Positions 19,291 through 27,240 of a stretch of 64,000 bases of DNA are shown piece by piece. A program made the position numbers and the translations under genes. Where the stretch lies: contig NZ_VKKU01000001.1 of the NCBI RefSeq assembly GCF_007280415.1, positions 434,001-498,000 on the forward strand, given 5' to 3'. Within the stretch, counting starts at the first letter, position 1, and each line of letters begins with the position of its first letter. This DNA comes from Sphingorhabdus contaminans. GTDB lineage: Bacteria; Pseudomonadota; Alphaproteobacteria; Sphingomonadales; Sphingomonadaceae. Under the pieces are notes generated by a model that was given only the letters and a program-made list of their open reading frames with translations, was not told the origin of the DNA and did no database searches.

Positions 19291-20331
19291 ATGCAGATAC
19301 TACGTTTTGGCGACCGTCGCATTTCACGCATTCCCGAAGAGACCCTCCGGCGTATCCGGATATTGTTCGTGGCAAAACACGTGTTTTGGCAGGGTGGGTT
19401 GCATCACGAAGATGGAAATCATGCCCTCTATCACCGCGAAATTAGAGAGGTTTTAGAAAGCCTTGGCCTCAACCTGCAACTAGCGGATAGCTATGAAGCG
19501 CTGTTCGCCGACCCGGGTTGTGATTTTGTATTTCCGCTTCTCAATCGCGGTGGTTTCCTGAATTCTGAAATGCTTTTGCCTCTGCTAACGACGCGACTGG
19601 GCATTCCGTTCTTGGGTGCCAGCCCGATTTTACGCGGCCTGTCAGATGACAAACATTTGACAAAATTGGAGGCACAGGCCCGGGGAGTGCCCACGGCACC
19701 ATGGGCCATTTACCGTCGAGGTGCTCCCATTATCCATGATCCTTGTCCTCGGGCTGAAAGGCTGGTCATCAAGCCCAACGCATCCTCCGCAAGCTGGGGT
19801 GTACGCGACGCAACCAACTGGAATGAAACGCGTATCGCAATCGAAGAGATCCAAAGTGAAGGCCATGACGCGCTGGTCGAACCATTTCTGGATGGAAGCG
19901 ATGTGGAGGTTCCCGTGATCCATTGCGGCGGCCTGCCGACGATTATGCCAATGATGCTGTTCGAGCAGACTGACCCGAGCCATCTTCGAACCTATCAGGA
20001 GAAAAGGGATTTGGTGGAACGGGAGCAAAAATACCGGTTGGTCCCGTTCGAAGGCAGCGAATGGGCACCCAAAATCGCCGAATATACTAAGATGATGGCC
20101 GGTATATTCTTTCCCTTTGATTATGGCCGCTTTGAATTCCGGCTGGATGAACGAAGCGGCAAATTGCATATGTTGGAAGTCAATCTTAACTGCAATTTAT
20201 GGTCGCAAAAGGTTTTCGGGAAATCGGCCGAACTTGCCGGTTGGAGCCATGCCGACCTAATTGAGACAATCCTGTGCGAGAGCCTGATGCGGCAGGGTTT
20301 GATTGCCCACACTGAGGCTGTTGCAGCCTGA
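19291..20331 (+). CDS. ATP-grasp ligase related to D-alanine-D-alanine ligase
   Basis: 346 residues. After an N-terminal Rossmann-like region (ILFVAKHVFWQGG), ATP-grasp elements appear in order: ERLVIKPNASSASWGV (Lys161 and glycine-containing loop), ALVEPFLDGSDVEV (about 194-207), then the metal-binding end YGRFEFRLDERSG and MLEVNLNCNLW (Glu and Asn of the ExN motif near 296-298). Such enzymes join a carboxylate to an amine through an acyl-phosphate. It is not a standard Ddl, and no cell-wall genes are nearby. It forms an operon with the nucleotidyltransferase 21 bp downstream. No good Shine-Dalgarno precedes the ATG. Confidence 0.78.
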   Translation: MQILRFGDRRISRIPEETLRRIRILFVAKHVFWQGGLHHEDGNHALYHREIREVLESLGLNLQLADSYEALFADPGCDFVFPLLNRGGFLNSEMLLPLLTTRLGIPFLGASPILRGLSDDKHLTKLEAQARGVPTAPWAIYRRGAPIIHDPCPRAERLVIKPNASSASWGVRDATNWNETRIAIEEIQSEGHDALVEPFLDGSDVEVPVIHCGGLPTIMPMMLFEQTDPSHLRTYQEKRDLVEREQKYRLVPFEGSEWAPKIAEYTKMMAGIFFPFDYGRFEFRLDERSGKLHMLEVNLNCNLWSQKVFGKSAELAGWSHADLIETILCESLMRQGLIAHTEAVAA

Positions 20332-20352
20332 AAAATCTCCTGAAGGACCAAT

Positions 20353-21141
20353 ATGCCCCATGTTCGCGTTATAGTGCTTGCTGCCCAAAGAAATGGGCAG
20401 GTCGATCCGCTCGCGGTACGATTTGGCACGAGCCACAAATGCGTGGTTCCCTTGCACGGCGAAGCTCTGATCATCCATGTGTTACGGACCTTGTCGGTAC
20501 ATCCCGACGTCGAAACTGTGATGGTTTCCATAGAAACTGAAATGTTTCAGTCGATTGCCGACATTGCCGCAAACTATGGAGTAACCGCCGACAAAATCCA
20601 TTTCTGTGCCGCCGCCGATAATATTGCGGACAGCGTACGGAACGCGGCCGAGGGCCACCAAGGCCCATTGATAGTAACGACCGCCGACAATGCGCTTTTG
20701 AAGGCTGCTTCAATCAACGCGATGGTCGGTGCGCTGCAAAGCCATGACGTTGCGATCGCCATGGCAACCCGTGAAGCTGTGCTCGCCGCCCACCCGGAAG
20801 GGCAGCGCCGATTTTATCGTTTTAAGGACGGAGAATTCTCCAACTGTAACCTTTATGGCCTGCGCGATGTATCCGCCCTGAAAGCTGCGGAGTTCTTCCG
20901 TGGGGGTGGGCAATTTGCCAAGAAGGCAAGCCGTATTGTTCAAGCATTCGGGCTGATCAATTTGCTCTTACTCCGCCTACGTCTGGTAAGCCTTCCGACA
21001 GGGCTCGACCGGATTGCACGGCGTATCGGAATGACTATAGCTCCGGTGATACTTCGCGATGGAACGCAGGCCATTGATGTCGACAATGATCGTACTTACG
21101 CGATTGTCGAACATCTGATGGCACAGCAACACGCCGCCTAA
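20353..21141 (+). CDS. MobA-like nucleotidyltransferase (GT-A fold), substrate unknown
   Basis: 262 residues. The N-terminal nucleotide-binding region reads VIVLAAQRNGQVDPLA, then SHKCVVPLHGEALIIHVL; it keeps the lysine and VP-G-P pattern of the family but lacks the canonical GxGxR glycine loop. TADN (110-113) provides the metal-binding aspartate. An amphipathic or hydrophobic stretch at about 195-225 (LINLLLLRLRLVSLP) may associate with the membrane. Relatives load CMP or other nucleotides onto phosphorylated headgroups or sugars. It likely activates the product or precursor of the neighbouring ATP-grasp and PLP enzymes. Specificity cannot be read. Confidence 0.75.
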   Translation: MPHVRVIVLAAQRNGQVDPLAVRFGTSHKCVVPLHGEALIIHVLRTLSVHPDVETVMVSIETEMFQSIADIAANYGVTADKIHFCAAADNIADSVRNAAEGHQGPLIVTTADNALLKAASINAMVGALQSHDVAIAMATREAVLAAHPEGQRRFYRFKDGEFSNCNLYGLRDVSALKAAEFFRGGGQFAKKASRIVQAFGLINLLLLRLRLVSLPTGLDRIARRIGMTIAPVILRDGTQAIDVDNDRTYAIVEHLMAQQHAA

Positions 21142-21147
21142 CCGCAC

Positions 21148-22482
21148 CTATTTTAGCGGCGCAACCTCTGCATCCGGAAGCGGAACGCCCAGCCATTTTG
21201 CCAAGGTCGGCGCGATCGCCCGCATGTCTACTTCGCCAATATTGTGTCCTTTGGGGATATTTTTGCCCATCATCATGAATGACGAACGCATCAGCGGACT
21301 GGTCGGAAAATAGCCATGCGTTCCTTTGCCCGGGGATCGCGATAGCAAAGGGGCATCCTTACCCTTGAAGCCACCGCCATAAGCGTTGGAAGCAAAGCTG
21401 ACGTAGAAACTCGCCTGCGGATTGCCACCCATTTTTGCGATATCCGTTTTGTTCGCAATGGCAGCGATTCCGTTTGCTGGATCTGCTTTCAGCTTTTCGA
21501 GCACTGCCAACACGCGCGCTGTCAGAGCAGTGTCTTCGGGCCGTGCCAGCACGATGGCGGACGAACCGCCTGAGTTCCAGGGACTTGCTTCCCATTTTGA
21601 AATCTTGCCATTGGCATCGAGGGTAATCAGCCCGGCATCGATAAAGGCCCGATACAGATTGACCTCGGTGTCTACCTTGGAAAAACCATGGTCCGAGACG
21701 ACGGCGATGATGCTGTCGGGCAGGGCTTCCAGTTGGACGGAAACCAGTTTTCCAACAATGGCATCAATCCGCTCCAGCACCGCATGTGCCGCAGCGGTGT
21801 CGGGGCCTTTTTCATGCTGCTCATGATCGAGCGCCGTAAAATAGAGCGTAGTGAAATAAGGCTTCTGTCGCTTGATAAGGGCTGCCCCAAATGCACCCCG
21901 GTTCTCATCAGCCTCGATGCTCTCGTCTATTCCGGCGGCATATGTCCCGAGATCCGCCTCAAGCCCCTCCAGCAGTCCGGGTGTCGCCAGCGCTTTTATC
22001 AGCTTGGCGTCATCGCCATGACCAGTGCGCCAAATTTGCGGAATATTCCACGTTATGCCGGCCGTCTTAACACTTACCGGCCAATGCACATTTGCCGTAG
22101 AATATCCAGCCTTGTGGACCGCGTCCCAAAGGGTAGGGACATTGAAATCGCTGGCATACCAGTACCATCCAGTCTGGTTGATCTGCATAGGATCAAAGCT
22201 CGTATTACCTATAATGCCATGTTCTGAAGGACTCACGCCGGTCAACAAGGTTGCATGGCTTGGGTAGGTGACGGTCGGTAGCACCCCTTTTACGCCGCTG
22301 GCATATGTGCCCTCGGTGACGAAGCGCTTCAAATTCGGAATATCTAGACCGCGCTGTTCGGCGTCGATAACATCAGCGGGCTGCAGCCCGTCAATCGAAA
22401 TCAGCAACACTGGTTCGGCCAATGATGCCGATGGCAGCGCGCCCAATGTGAGCGCGCTGCCGATCAACCATCTCGTCTTCAT
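21148..22482 (-). CDS. Exported nucleotide pyrophosphatase/phosphodiesterase (NPP family)
   Basis: 444 residues with a signal peptide (ends near SASLA, about residue 22). Alkaline-phosphatase-superfamily metal and catalytic residues are visible: Asp31 in ISIDGLQP, nucleophile Thr72 in PTVTYPSHATLLTG, then DHEQHEKGPD, VSDHGFSKVD and GTHGYFP. NPP enzymes hydrolyse phosphodiester and pyrophosphate bonds of nucleotides or lipid headgroups in the periplasm. The start overlaps the stop of the upstream TonB receptor by one base (TGATG), so the two are translationally coupled. PhoB-type repeats lie upstream of that receptor, supporting a role in releasing phosphate from organic sources. Confidence 0.9.
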   Translation of the reverse strand: MKTRWLIGSALTLGALPSASLAEPVLLISIDGLQPADVIDAEQRGLDIPNLKRFVTEGTYASGVKGVLPTVTYPSHATLLTGVSPSEHGIIGNTSFDPMQINQTGWYWYASDFNVPTLWDAVHKAGYSTANVHWPVSVKTAGITWNIPQIWRTGHGDDAKLIKALATPGLLEGLEADLGTYAAGIDESIEADENRGAFGAALIKRQKPYFTTLYFTALDHEQHEKGPDTAAAHAVLERIDAIVGKLVSVQLEALPDSIIAVVSDHGFSKVDTEVNLYRAFIDAGLITLDANGKISKWEASPWNSGGSSAIVLARPEDTALTARVLAVLEKLKADPANGIAAIANKTDIAKMGGNPQASFYVSFASNAYGGGFKGKDAPLLSRSPGKGTHGYFPTSPLMRSSFMMMGKNIPKGHNIGEVDMRAIAPTLAKWLGVPLPDAEVAPLK

Positions 22483-24695
22483 CAGAAACCGACCTTGACC
22501 GTGGCAAAGAATTGCTGCGGTGCGCCCGCGAGCAATGTCTGGTTGTCGCCGCTATTTCCAAAACCATTGGAGCCTATGGTCGACACATATTTTTTGTCGA
22601 GCAGATTGGTAGCATTCAACTGCAACTCAATCGGCGACCGCATGCCCATGTCGAAGCGATAGCCGATGGTGGCATCAACAAGCACGCGGCTGGAAACCGA
22701 GCGATCGTTAAGGTAGTTGAAGTAACGCTTACTCATATAGTTTGCGCCGATACGACCAAAAAAGCTGTCGCTATCATAGGCAATTTCACCACGAAGCAAA
22801 TGCTTTGGCGTATCGACCACATCCTTGCCTTTGGTCGGGATGATCGCGGTCGGGGTCACCACGTCGTCCCGATAGGAGGCATCGGTGTAACTATAGGATG
22901 CAAACAGCGTCAAACCTCCGCCGAGACGCAAGTCACCTGCTGCTTCAAAACCTATCGAACGAACCGAGCCTACATTCTGCAAGATCGCTGGATTACCAAC
23001 GATACCGGCACCAGTCTGCACACCAAGCAGTCGGTTGCGGAAGTTGACATAATAGACGCCAATTACACCGTTGAAGACACTGTCGTTATAGCGGGCACCC
23101 AATTCATAGGTGTCCGACTCTTCCGGTTTCAACCCGCGTGCAATCAACGCGTTGAAGCCAGCCTGCGTGGTGGAGAAGGGACCACTGGTCGCGGATGAAA
23201 CGAAAGCGCGAGTTACTTGGGTAAAGCCCCCGAAGATTTCTGCGTTGTCGGTGAGTTTATAGGCAACGCCGGCATGGGGTTGGAACCAGTCCCGGGATTT
23301 GATCTTTCCGGCCGCCAAAGCACCCTGTACCCGCGGATCGGCCTCATTATTTACTTGAAAGCCCTTCCAACCGAGATTGATGGTCAGATCGCCAAGGCTG
23401 ATTTTGTCCTGCACATAATATTGCAGTGTGTCCGTGTTGAAGTCGAACAACCATTGGGTGAAGAAGGGGTTGCGCTGAAACTTGGTGTGGTCCCGACCCG
23501 GCGTTGTGAGGCTCTCATAGGCGTAGAAGCGGCGAGCCTGTGTAAAGTCATTATGCTCATACCAACCGCCGACCGTAATCTCATGGTCGCCTACTTGCGC
23601 ATTTAGCGAACTGAAGACGCCACCGCGTTGGATGTCATATTCGGTGGTACGGATCGACATTGGTACGCCGTTCGGACTGGGAACATAAGGTGTGCCCCAT
23701 GTGCCCTGACCCGTATTATCATGATAATAGGCCTTGATTTTGAAGGTCACGCCATCGCCGAGGGGAGCTGACAGTCCGTAAGATGCAAGCGTGTCCTTGC
23801 GCAGACCCGACGCATCATAATAGCTGTCGTCAAGATTGTTGATCGGTGCTGCGAAGATACCCTGCGCGGCGCGGATTGCCGTTGCATAGTCCGGAAAATA
23901 ATTGTCGTGGTCGTAGCCAAGTCGCGCAATCATTTCCAGGGACAGGTCCTGGTAATCCTGCTCTGCACGATCGGAATAGGCAAAATAGGCATCGAATTCA
24001 GCTACACCAACTGGGATGATCGCCTTTGCATTGATCTGCCAGTTGCGCTGGTCGCCACCACCTTTCCATTTTTCGGCATTGTGATACACGCCTGAAATGA
24101 ACCCGCGGATGCCGTCGGCTTCACCAAAATTGACCCGGCCAAAACCGCGAACGGTGTTTTCGGAACCATAGGTCAGGTTAGCATCTACGCCAAAACCATC
24201 GCTCGGGTCAGCAGAGAAAAACTCGAGTGTACCACCAAGATTGTTGGTCGCTTGGGTGCCGATGGAACCGGAGCCTTGGGAAACTCGGGTAACTCCGATA
24301 TTTTCGGAAATGATGGCACGACCGATGTGGAGGCCGTTGTTGTTGCCGTATGTCGAGTCACCTAAAGGGATACCGTCAAGTGTGTAGCCCAGCTGGTTCT
24401 GGTTAAAACCGCGGATGGAGACACGGCTGGACCATTCATAGGTGCCGAACGGATCCGCCGATTGGAAGTTTACGCTGGGCAGTTTCTCAATTGCCTTTAG
24501 CGGGCTGGTCCCTGGGGCGAGAATCAGGAGTTCCTTACTGCTGATCTCCTGAACCTGCCGGGTCTCGCCTTGGCCGAAAACGACAATTTCGTCGTCTGTT
24601 GCCTCGGTATCCGCAGGCAAATTCGCCTGTTGCGCCATTGCGGGAGAAGCAATGAGGGCCGCACTCGCCAAAAGCATTGAAGTAAATGTACGCAT
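22482..24695 (-). CDS. TonB-dependent receptor coupled to the phosphodiesterase
   Basis: 737 residues. Signal peptide (ends near SPAMAQ), a TonB-box-like DEIVVFGQG, then a plug domain (SPLKAIEKLPSVNFQSADPF, SIRGFNQNQLGYTLDGIPLG, STYGNNNGLHIGR) and a 22-strand-type barrel ending in the usual terminal phenylalanine (TVKVGF). It imports a bulky substrate through the outer membrane. It is the first gene of a two-gene operon with an exported NPP phosphodiesterase, and PhoB-box-like repeats lie 92-176 bp upstream. I infer a phosphorylated or phosphodiester-containing substrate; the compound is unknown. Confidence 0.92.
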   Translation of the reverse strand: MRTFTSMLLASAALIASPAMAQQANLPADTEATDDEIVVFGQGETRQVQEISSKELLILAPGTSPLKAIEKLPSVNFQSADPFGTYEWSSRVSIRGFNQNQLGYTLDGIPLGDSTYGNNNGLHIGRAIISENIGVTRVSQGSGSIGTQATNNLGGTLEFFSADPSDGFGVDANLTYGSENTVRGFGRVNFGEADGIRGFISGVYHNAEKWKGGGDQRNWQINAKAIIPVGVAEFDAYFAYSDRAEQDYQDLSLEMIARLGYDHDNYFPDYATAIRAAQGIFAAPINNLDDSYYDASGLRKDTLASYGLSAPLGDGVTFKIKAYYHDNTGQGTWGTPYVPSPNGVPMSIRTTEYDIQRGGVFSSLNAQVGDHEITVGGWYEHNDFTQARRFYAYESLTTPGRDHTKFQRNPFFTQWLFDFNTDTLQYYVQDKISLGDLTINLGWKGFQVNNEADPRVQGALAAGKIKSRDWFQPHAGVAYKLTDNAEIFGGFTQVTRAFVSSATSGPFSTTQAGFNALIARGLKPEESDTYELGARYNDSVFNGVIGVYYVNFRNRLLGVQTGAGIVGNPAILQNVGSVRSIGFEAAGDLRLGGGLTLFASYSYTDASYRDDVVTPTAIIPTKGKDVVDTPKHLLRGEIAYDSDSFFGRIGANYMSKRYFNYLNDRSVSSRVLVDATIGYRFDMGMRSPIELQLNATNLLDKKYVSTIGSNGFGNSGDNQTLLAGAPQQFFATVKVGF

Positions 24696-24786
24696 TATTT
24701 TTTCCTTCCCTGAGATCGTTTGCGGTCTGCGAAATAGGGTCGGTCGATTGCGCTTTGATGCCGATATGCATTCAGTTTGATAGATG

Positions 24787-24808
24787 TTTCACGACAGCAA
24801 TGTGACAG
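24787..24808 (-). promoter_or_regulatory. Candidate Pho box, two 11-bp repeats, facing the TonB receptor operon
   Basis: Read on the minus strand: CTGTCACATTG followed directly by CTGTCGTGAAA, two 11-bp units with the PhoB core TGTC. The box lies 92 bp before the receptor start, leaving room for a -10 and leader. PhoB binds tandem 11-bp repeats of the CTGTCATAWAW type; this is a match by eye, not a scored one. Confidence 0.6.
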
Positions 24809-24838
24809 CCATCAATCATCTCGTCGGGCCCAACGACG

Positions 24839-24871
24839 AAAAATGACAGAAATATTACAATTTTATTGCAT
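24839..24871 (-). promoter_or_regulatory. Candidate Pho box, three 11-bp repeats, minus orientation
   Basis: Minus-strand units in order: ATGCAATAAAA, TTGTAATATTT, CTGTCATTTTT. They keep exact 11-bp phase and the NTG(T/C)(C/A)A core. Together with the mirrored plus-strand array at 24874-24906 they create a perfect 16-bp inverted repeat (24844-24859 with 24886-24901, TGACAGAAATATTACA). Confidence 0.6.
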
Positions 24872-24873
24872 TA

Positions 24874-24906
24874 ATGTCATATAACTGTAATATTTCTGTC
24901 AGGATT
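24874..24906 (+). promoter_or_regulatory. Candidate Pho box, three 11-bp repeats, facing the TPR-like gene
   Basis: Plus-strand units in order: ATGTCATATAA, CTGTAATATTT, CTGTCAGGATT, in exact 11-bp phase, the first two very close to the PhoB consensus. The array ends only 13 bases before the ATG at 24920, so a promoter activated from it would give a very short leader; alternatively this half serves the opposite operon. Which direction it drives is not decided by sequence. Confidence 0.6.
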
Positions 24907-24919
24907 GAGGAGATTAGTC

Positions 24920-25300
24920 ATGAAAACTCTATTTATCAGCGCTTTGGTTTTGGCCGGCATGAGTGGAGTCGCGCATGCACAACCCGCGGCAAATGGTGAA
25001 GTAAGCTATCCAAAGGGTTCGATTGGTTATGATGCCTTGATTGCGGGCGATAATGAGCGCGCGATTTCGCAGATTTTGTCGAACGAACGGGTAAGTCGCC
25101 ATGACCCAGCGAAACTTATCAATTTGGGTCAGGCCTATGCACGTACCGGTCGCATTGCCGAAGCTGCCGATCTTTTCTCGACGGCACTGCAAAGCCGCGA
25201 AGAGGTCGACCTGGTTCTGGCCGACGGACGAGTCATTAACTCGAAAGAGGCAGCGCGACTTGCCCTGACAGGATTGCAGACGAAACTCGCCTCTCGTTAA
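24920..25300 (+). CDS. Small secreted TPR-like protein
   Basis: 126 residues. The ATG at 24920 has GAGGA 8 bases upstream and gives a clean signal peptide (MKTLFISALVLAGMSGVAHA, cut before QPAANG). The mature part is about 106 residues and mostly helical; INLGQAYARTGRIAEAADLF fits one tetratricopeptide repeat, with a second half-repeat before it (GYDALIAGDNERAISQIL). Probably periplasmic and a protein-protein adaptor. It lies immediately after PhoB-type repeats and is closed by a terminator at 25345, so it is monocistronic. Its partner is unknown. Confidence 0.8.
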   Translation: MKTLFISALVLAGMSGVAHAQPAANGEVSYPKGSIGYDALIAGDNERAISQILSNERVSRHDPAKLINLGQAYARTGRIAEAADLFSTALQSREEVDLVLADGRVINSKEAARLALTGLQTKLASR

Positions 25301-25344
25301 TTACACATCCTTTGCAAGGGTGCTGAAGGGCACTTTTGATAAAT

Positions 25345-25372
25345 GGGCGGGTTGGTTTGACCCGCCCTTTTT
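25345..25372 (+). terminator. Rho-independent terminator after the TPR-like gene
   Basis: Perfect 8-bp stem GGGCGGGT / ACCCGCCC around a 7-base loop, followed by five T residues (25368-25372). Confidence 0.9.
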
Positions 25373-25421
25373 ACATGCGCAGAAAAATAAATGCTGCGCC
25401 GCACCACATGATTCTGCGGAT

Positions 25422-25435
25422 GTCACAAAAGTGAC
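25422..25435. promoter_or_regulatory. Inverted repeat GTCAC-AAAA-GTGAC upstream of the lipoprotein gene
   Basis: A perfect 5-bp inverted repeat with a 4-bp spacer, 155 bp before the lipoprotein start. It could be an operator for a dimeric regulator or a degenerate PhoB site (TGTCACAAAA, then TGACCAAAAT, in near 11-bp phase). The palindrome reading is the stronger one. Confidence 0.35.
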
Positions 25436-25590
25436 CAAAATGATTCTCTCAATTGTAATGCGATAACCACAGCCCCGTCACAGGCGGCTTCTATCCGCAT
25501 GCTCGACAACGGGTGGGGCCTCTGTTGATTCGTCGCTGGTCCGTTGCATGCGCCTGAGTACAGGCATTTTATTTGTTGCGGAGAATCAGA

Positions 25591-27162
25591 ATGTTAGATC
25601 CAAAATTGCGTGGCATTATATATGCAACTGCGGCTGCTGCCCTTGTTGCCGGTTGCGGCGCAGACGATATCGCTTCGCCGGGCACCGGCGGAAATATTAC
25701 AATTAACAATCCGGCGCCTCCGCCACCCCCGCCGCCTCCGCCACCACCTCCGGCGGCTGTGACGCCCGCTGGTGGCTGTCCCACGATCGCGGATGCTCAG
25801 GGTCTGACGGATTCCGGTACGATCACCGGGCCTACAGGAACTTATCGCGTCTGCACATTGCCGGCGCGCATCAATACGACAAGCACATTGCCCAAGATTA
25901 CCGGCGTGCTTTATCGTTTGGGTGGCCGCGTTGACGTAGGTACGGACCAAGGTCCTGCTTCAACGAACAACGTCGTAACCTTAAACATTGAACCCGGCGT
26001 CATCGTTTTTGGCGGCACCGGCGTATCCTGGTTGAACGTGAATCGCGGAAACCGCCTGAACGCCGTGGGTACGGCAGCTTTGCCGATCATCTTTACCAGC
26101 CGTGACAATGTGCTTGGCTTGAACACTGACAGCTCAATAGGCCAATGGGGCGGCGTCGTTCTGAACGGACGTGCGCCAATCACCGATTGCGCAGCACCTG
26201 CGGCAACACCGGGTACAGTAGCGTGCGAACGCCAAGTTGAAGGCGCCGTTGATCCGGCACTTTATGGCGGCGCAAACAGTGCGGATAACAGCGGTCGTCT
26301 AAGCTATGTTCAAATCCGGTATTCGGGCTTTGTGCTCTCGGGTAACTCGGAATTGCAATCTTTGACGACGGGCGGAACCGGCACAGGTACCGTCTTGGAT
26401 CATATCCAGTCATTCAACAGCTCGGACGATGGTGCTGAGTTCTTCGGCGGTAACGTCAACATGAAATATTTCGTGTCGATTGGCGCGGATGACGACAATC
26501 TTGATACCGACACGGGTGTTAAGGCGAACTTCCAATATGTTCTCGCCGTCCAGCGCCAAGGTGCGGGTGACTCAATGATCGAGGCGGACTCGGACAACGC
26601 ACTAGACGGGAACATCCCGCGCCAGAATACGCGTCTTGCTAACTTCACCTTCATTCAACGCAGTAATACCGGTAACTTGGCTGCGATCCTTTTGCGCGGT
26701 GGCACGGACTACACGCTGGCCAATGGCGTGATCGTCAGCCCGAACACGTCCTGCTTGCGTATCAGCCGTCCGCAGACAATTTCCGCAACGGTAGACGCGG
26801 CAATAGATGAAGCGGGTGCACCTGTTATCCGTTCCGTCGTTGCGCAATGCGGAACGCCTGCATTCGTAGGTTCGAATGGTGTAACCGAAGCTCAGGTTTC
26901 TGCCATCTTCGGATCGGGAAGCAACAATAACAACAGCGCATTCACACCGACATTGACGTCGCTGTTCATCAACGGCGCAAACGAGACCGCAGTGGGTGCG
27001 TTTAACGCCAGCACACTGAGCGCATTTTTCGATGCGACGTCTTATGTAGGCGCCGTGCGCGATGCTAACGATACCTGGTATGCCGGCTGGACCTGCAACA
27101 GCGGGACAGCAAATCTCGGAACCAGCACATCGGGTCTCTGCACCTCCTTGCCGACCTTCTAA
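25591..27162 (+). CDS. Putative surface/exported lipoprotein with polyproline linker and beta-helix-like domain
   Basis: 523 residues from the ATG at 25591, with GGAGA in place. The signal ends in a lipobox (ALVAGC, Cys22). A flexible segment and a run of twelve to thirteen prolines (about 43-53) follow, then a domain rich in Gly, Asn, Thr and Val with repeating short strands (GRLSYVQIRYSG, VLDHIQSFNSSDDGAEFFGG, MKYFVSIGADDDNLDTD), suggesting a right-handed beta-helix. Asp-rich turns (DDDNLDTDTG) could bind calcium. I do not recognise a catalytic motif. It sits between candidate Pho boxes, a TonB receptor and a type II secretion operon, so a secreted or surface-displayed substrate-binding protein is plausible, not shown. 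Confidence 0.7.
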   Translation: MLDPKLRGIIYATAAAALVAGCGADDIASPGTGGNITINNPAPPPPPPPPPPPPAAVTPAGGCPTIADAQGLTDSGTITGPTGTYRVCTLPARINTTSTLPKITGVLYRLGGRVDVGTDQGPASTNNVVTLNIEPGVIVFGGTGVSWLNVNRGNRLNAVGTAALPIIFTSRDNVLGLNTDSSIGQWGGVVLNGRAPITDCAAPAATPGTVACERQVEGAVDPALYGGANSADNSGRLSYVQIRYSGFVLSGNSELQSLTTGGTGTGTVLDHIQSFNSSDDGAEFFGGNVNMKYFVSIGADDDNLDTDTGVKANFQYVLAVQRQGAGDSMIEADSDNALDGNIPRQNTRLANFTFIQRSNTGNLAAILLRGGTDYTLANGVIVSPNTSCLRISRPQTISATVDAAIDEAGAPVIRSVVAQCGTPAFVGSNGVTEAQVSAIFGSGSNNNNSAFTPTLTSLFINGANETAVGAFNASTLSAFFDATSYVGAVRDANDTWYAGWTCNSGTANLGTSTSGLCTSLPTF

Positions 27163-27179
27163 GAGGCGGCACGATATTG

Positions 27180-27217
27180 GGTGGGGTGCACGTTTGACCG
27201 CGCACCCCACCTTTTTT
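27180..27217 (+). terminator. Rho-independent terminator between lipoprotein and TonB receptor genes
   Basis: Perfect 10-bp stem GGTGGGGTGC / GCACCCCACC with a 12-base loop and six T residues (27212-27217). It lies only 24 bases before the next ATG, so the receptor either has a promoter overlapping it or depends on read-through; the second case would make it an attenuator setting lipoprotein-to-receptor ratio. Confidence 0.88.
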
Positions 27218-27240
27218 GAATGAAAAATAAGGGATAGTTT

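Noticed and set aside
25711-25755. CCN-rich tract considered as a microsatellite or assembly artefact
   Set aside because: It stays in frame, encodes a polyproline linker immediately after a lipobox, and the codons are mixed (CCG, CCT, CCA, CCC), as expected for a selected protein feature.
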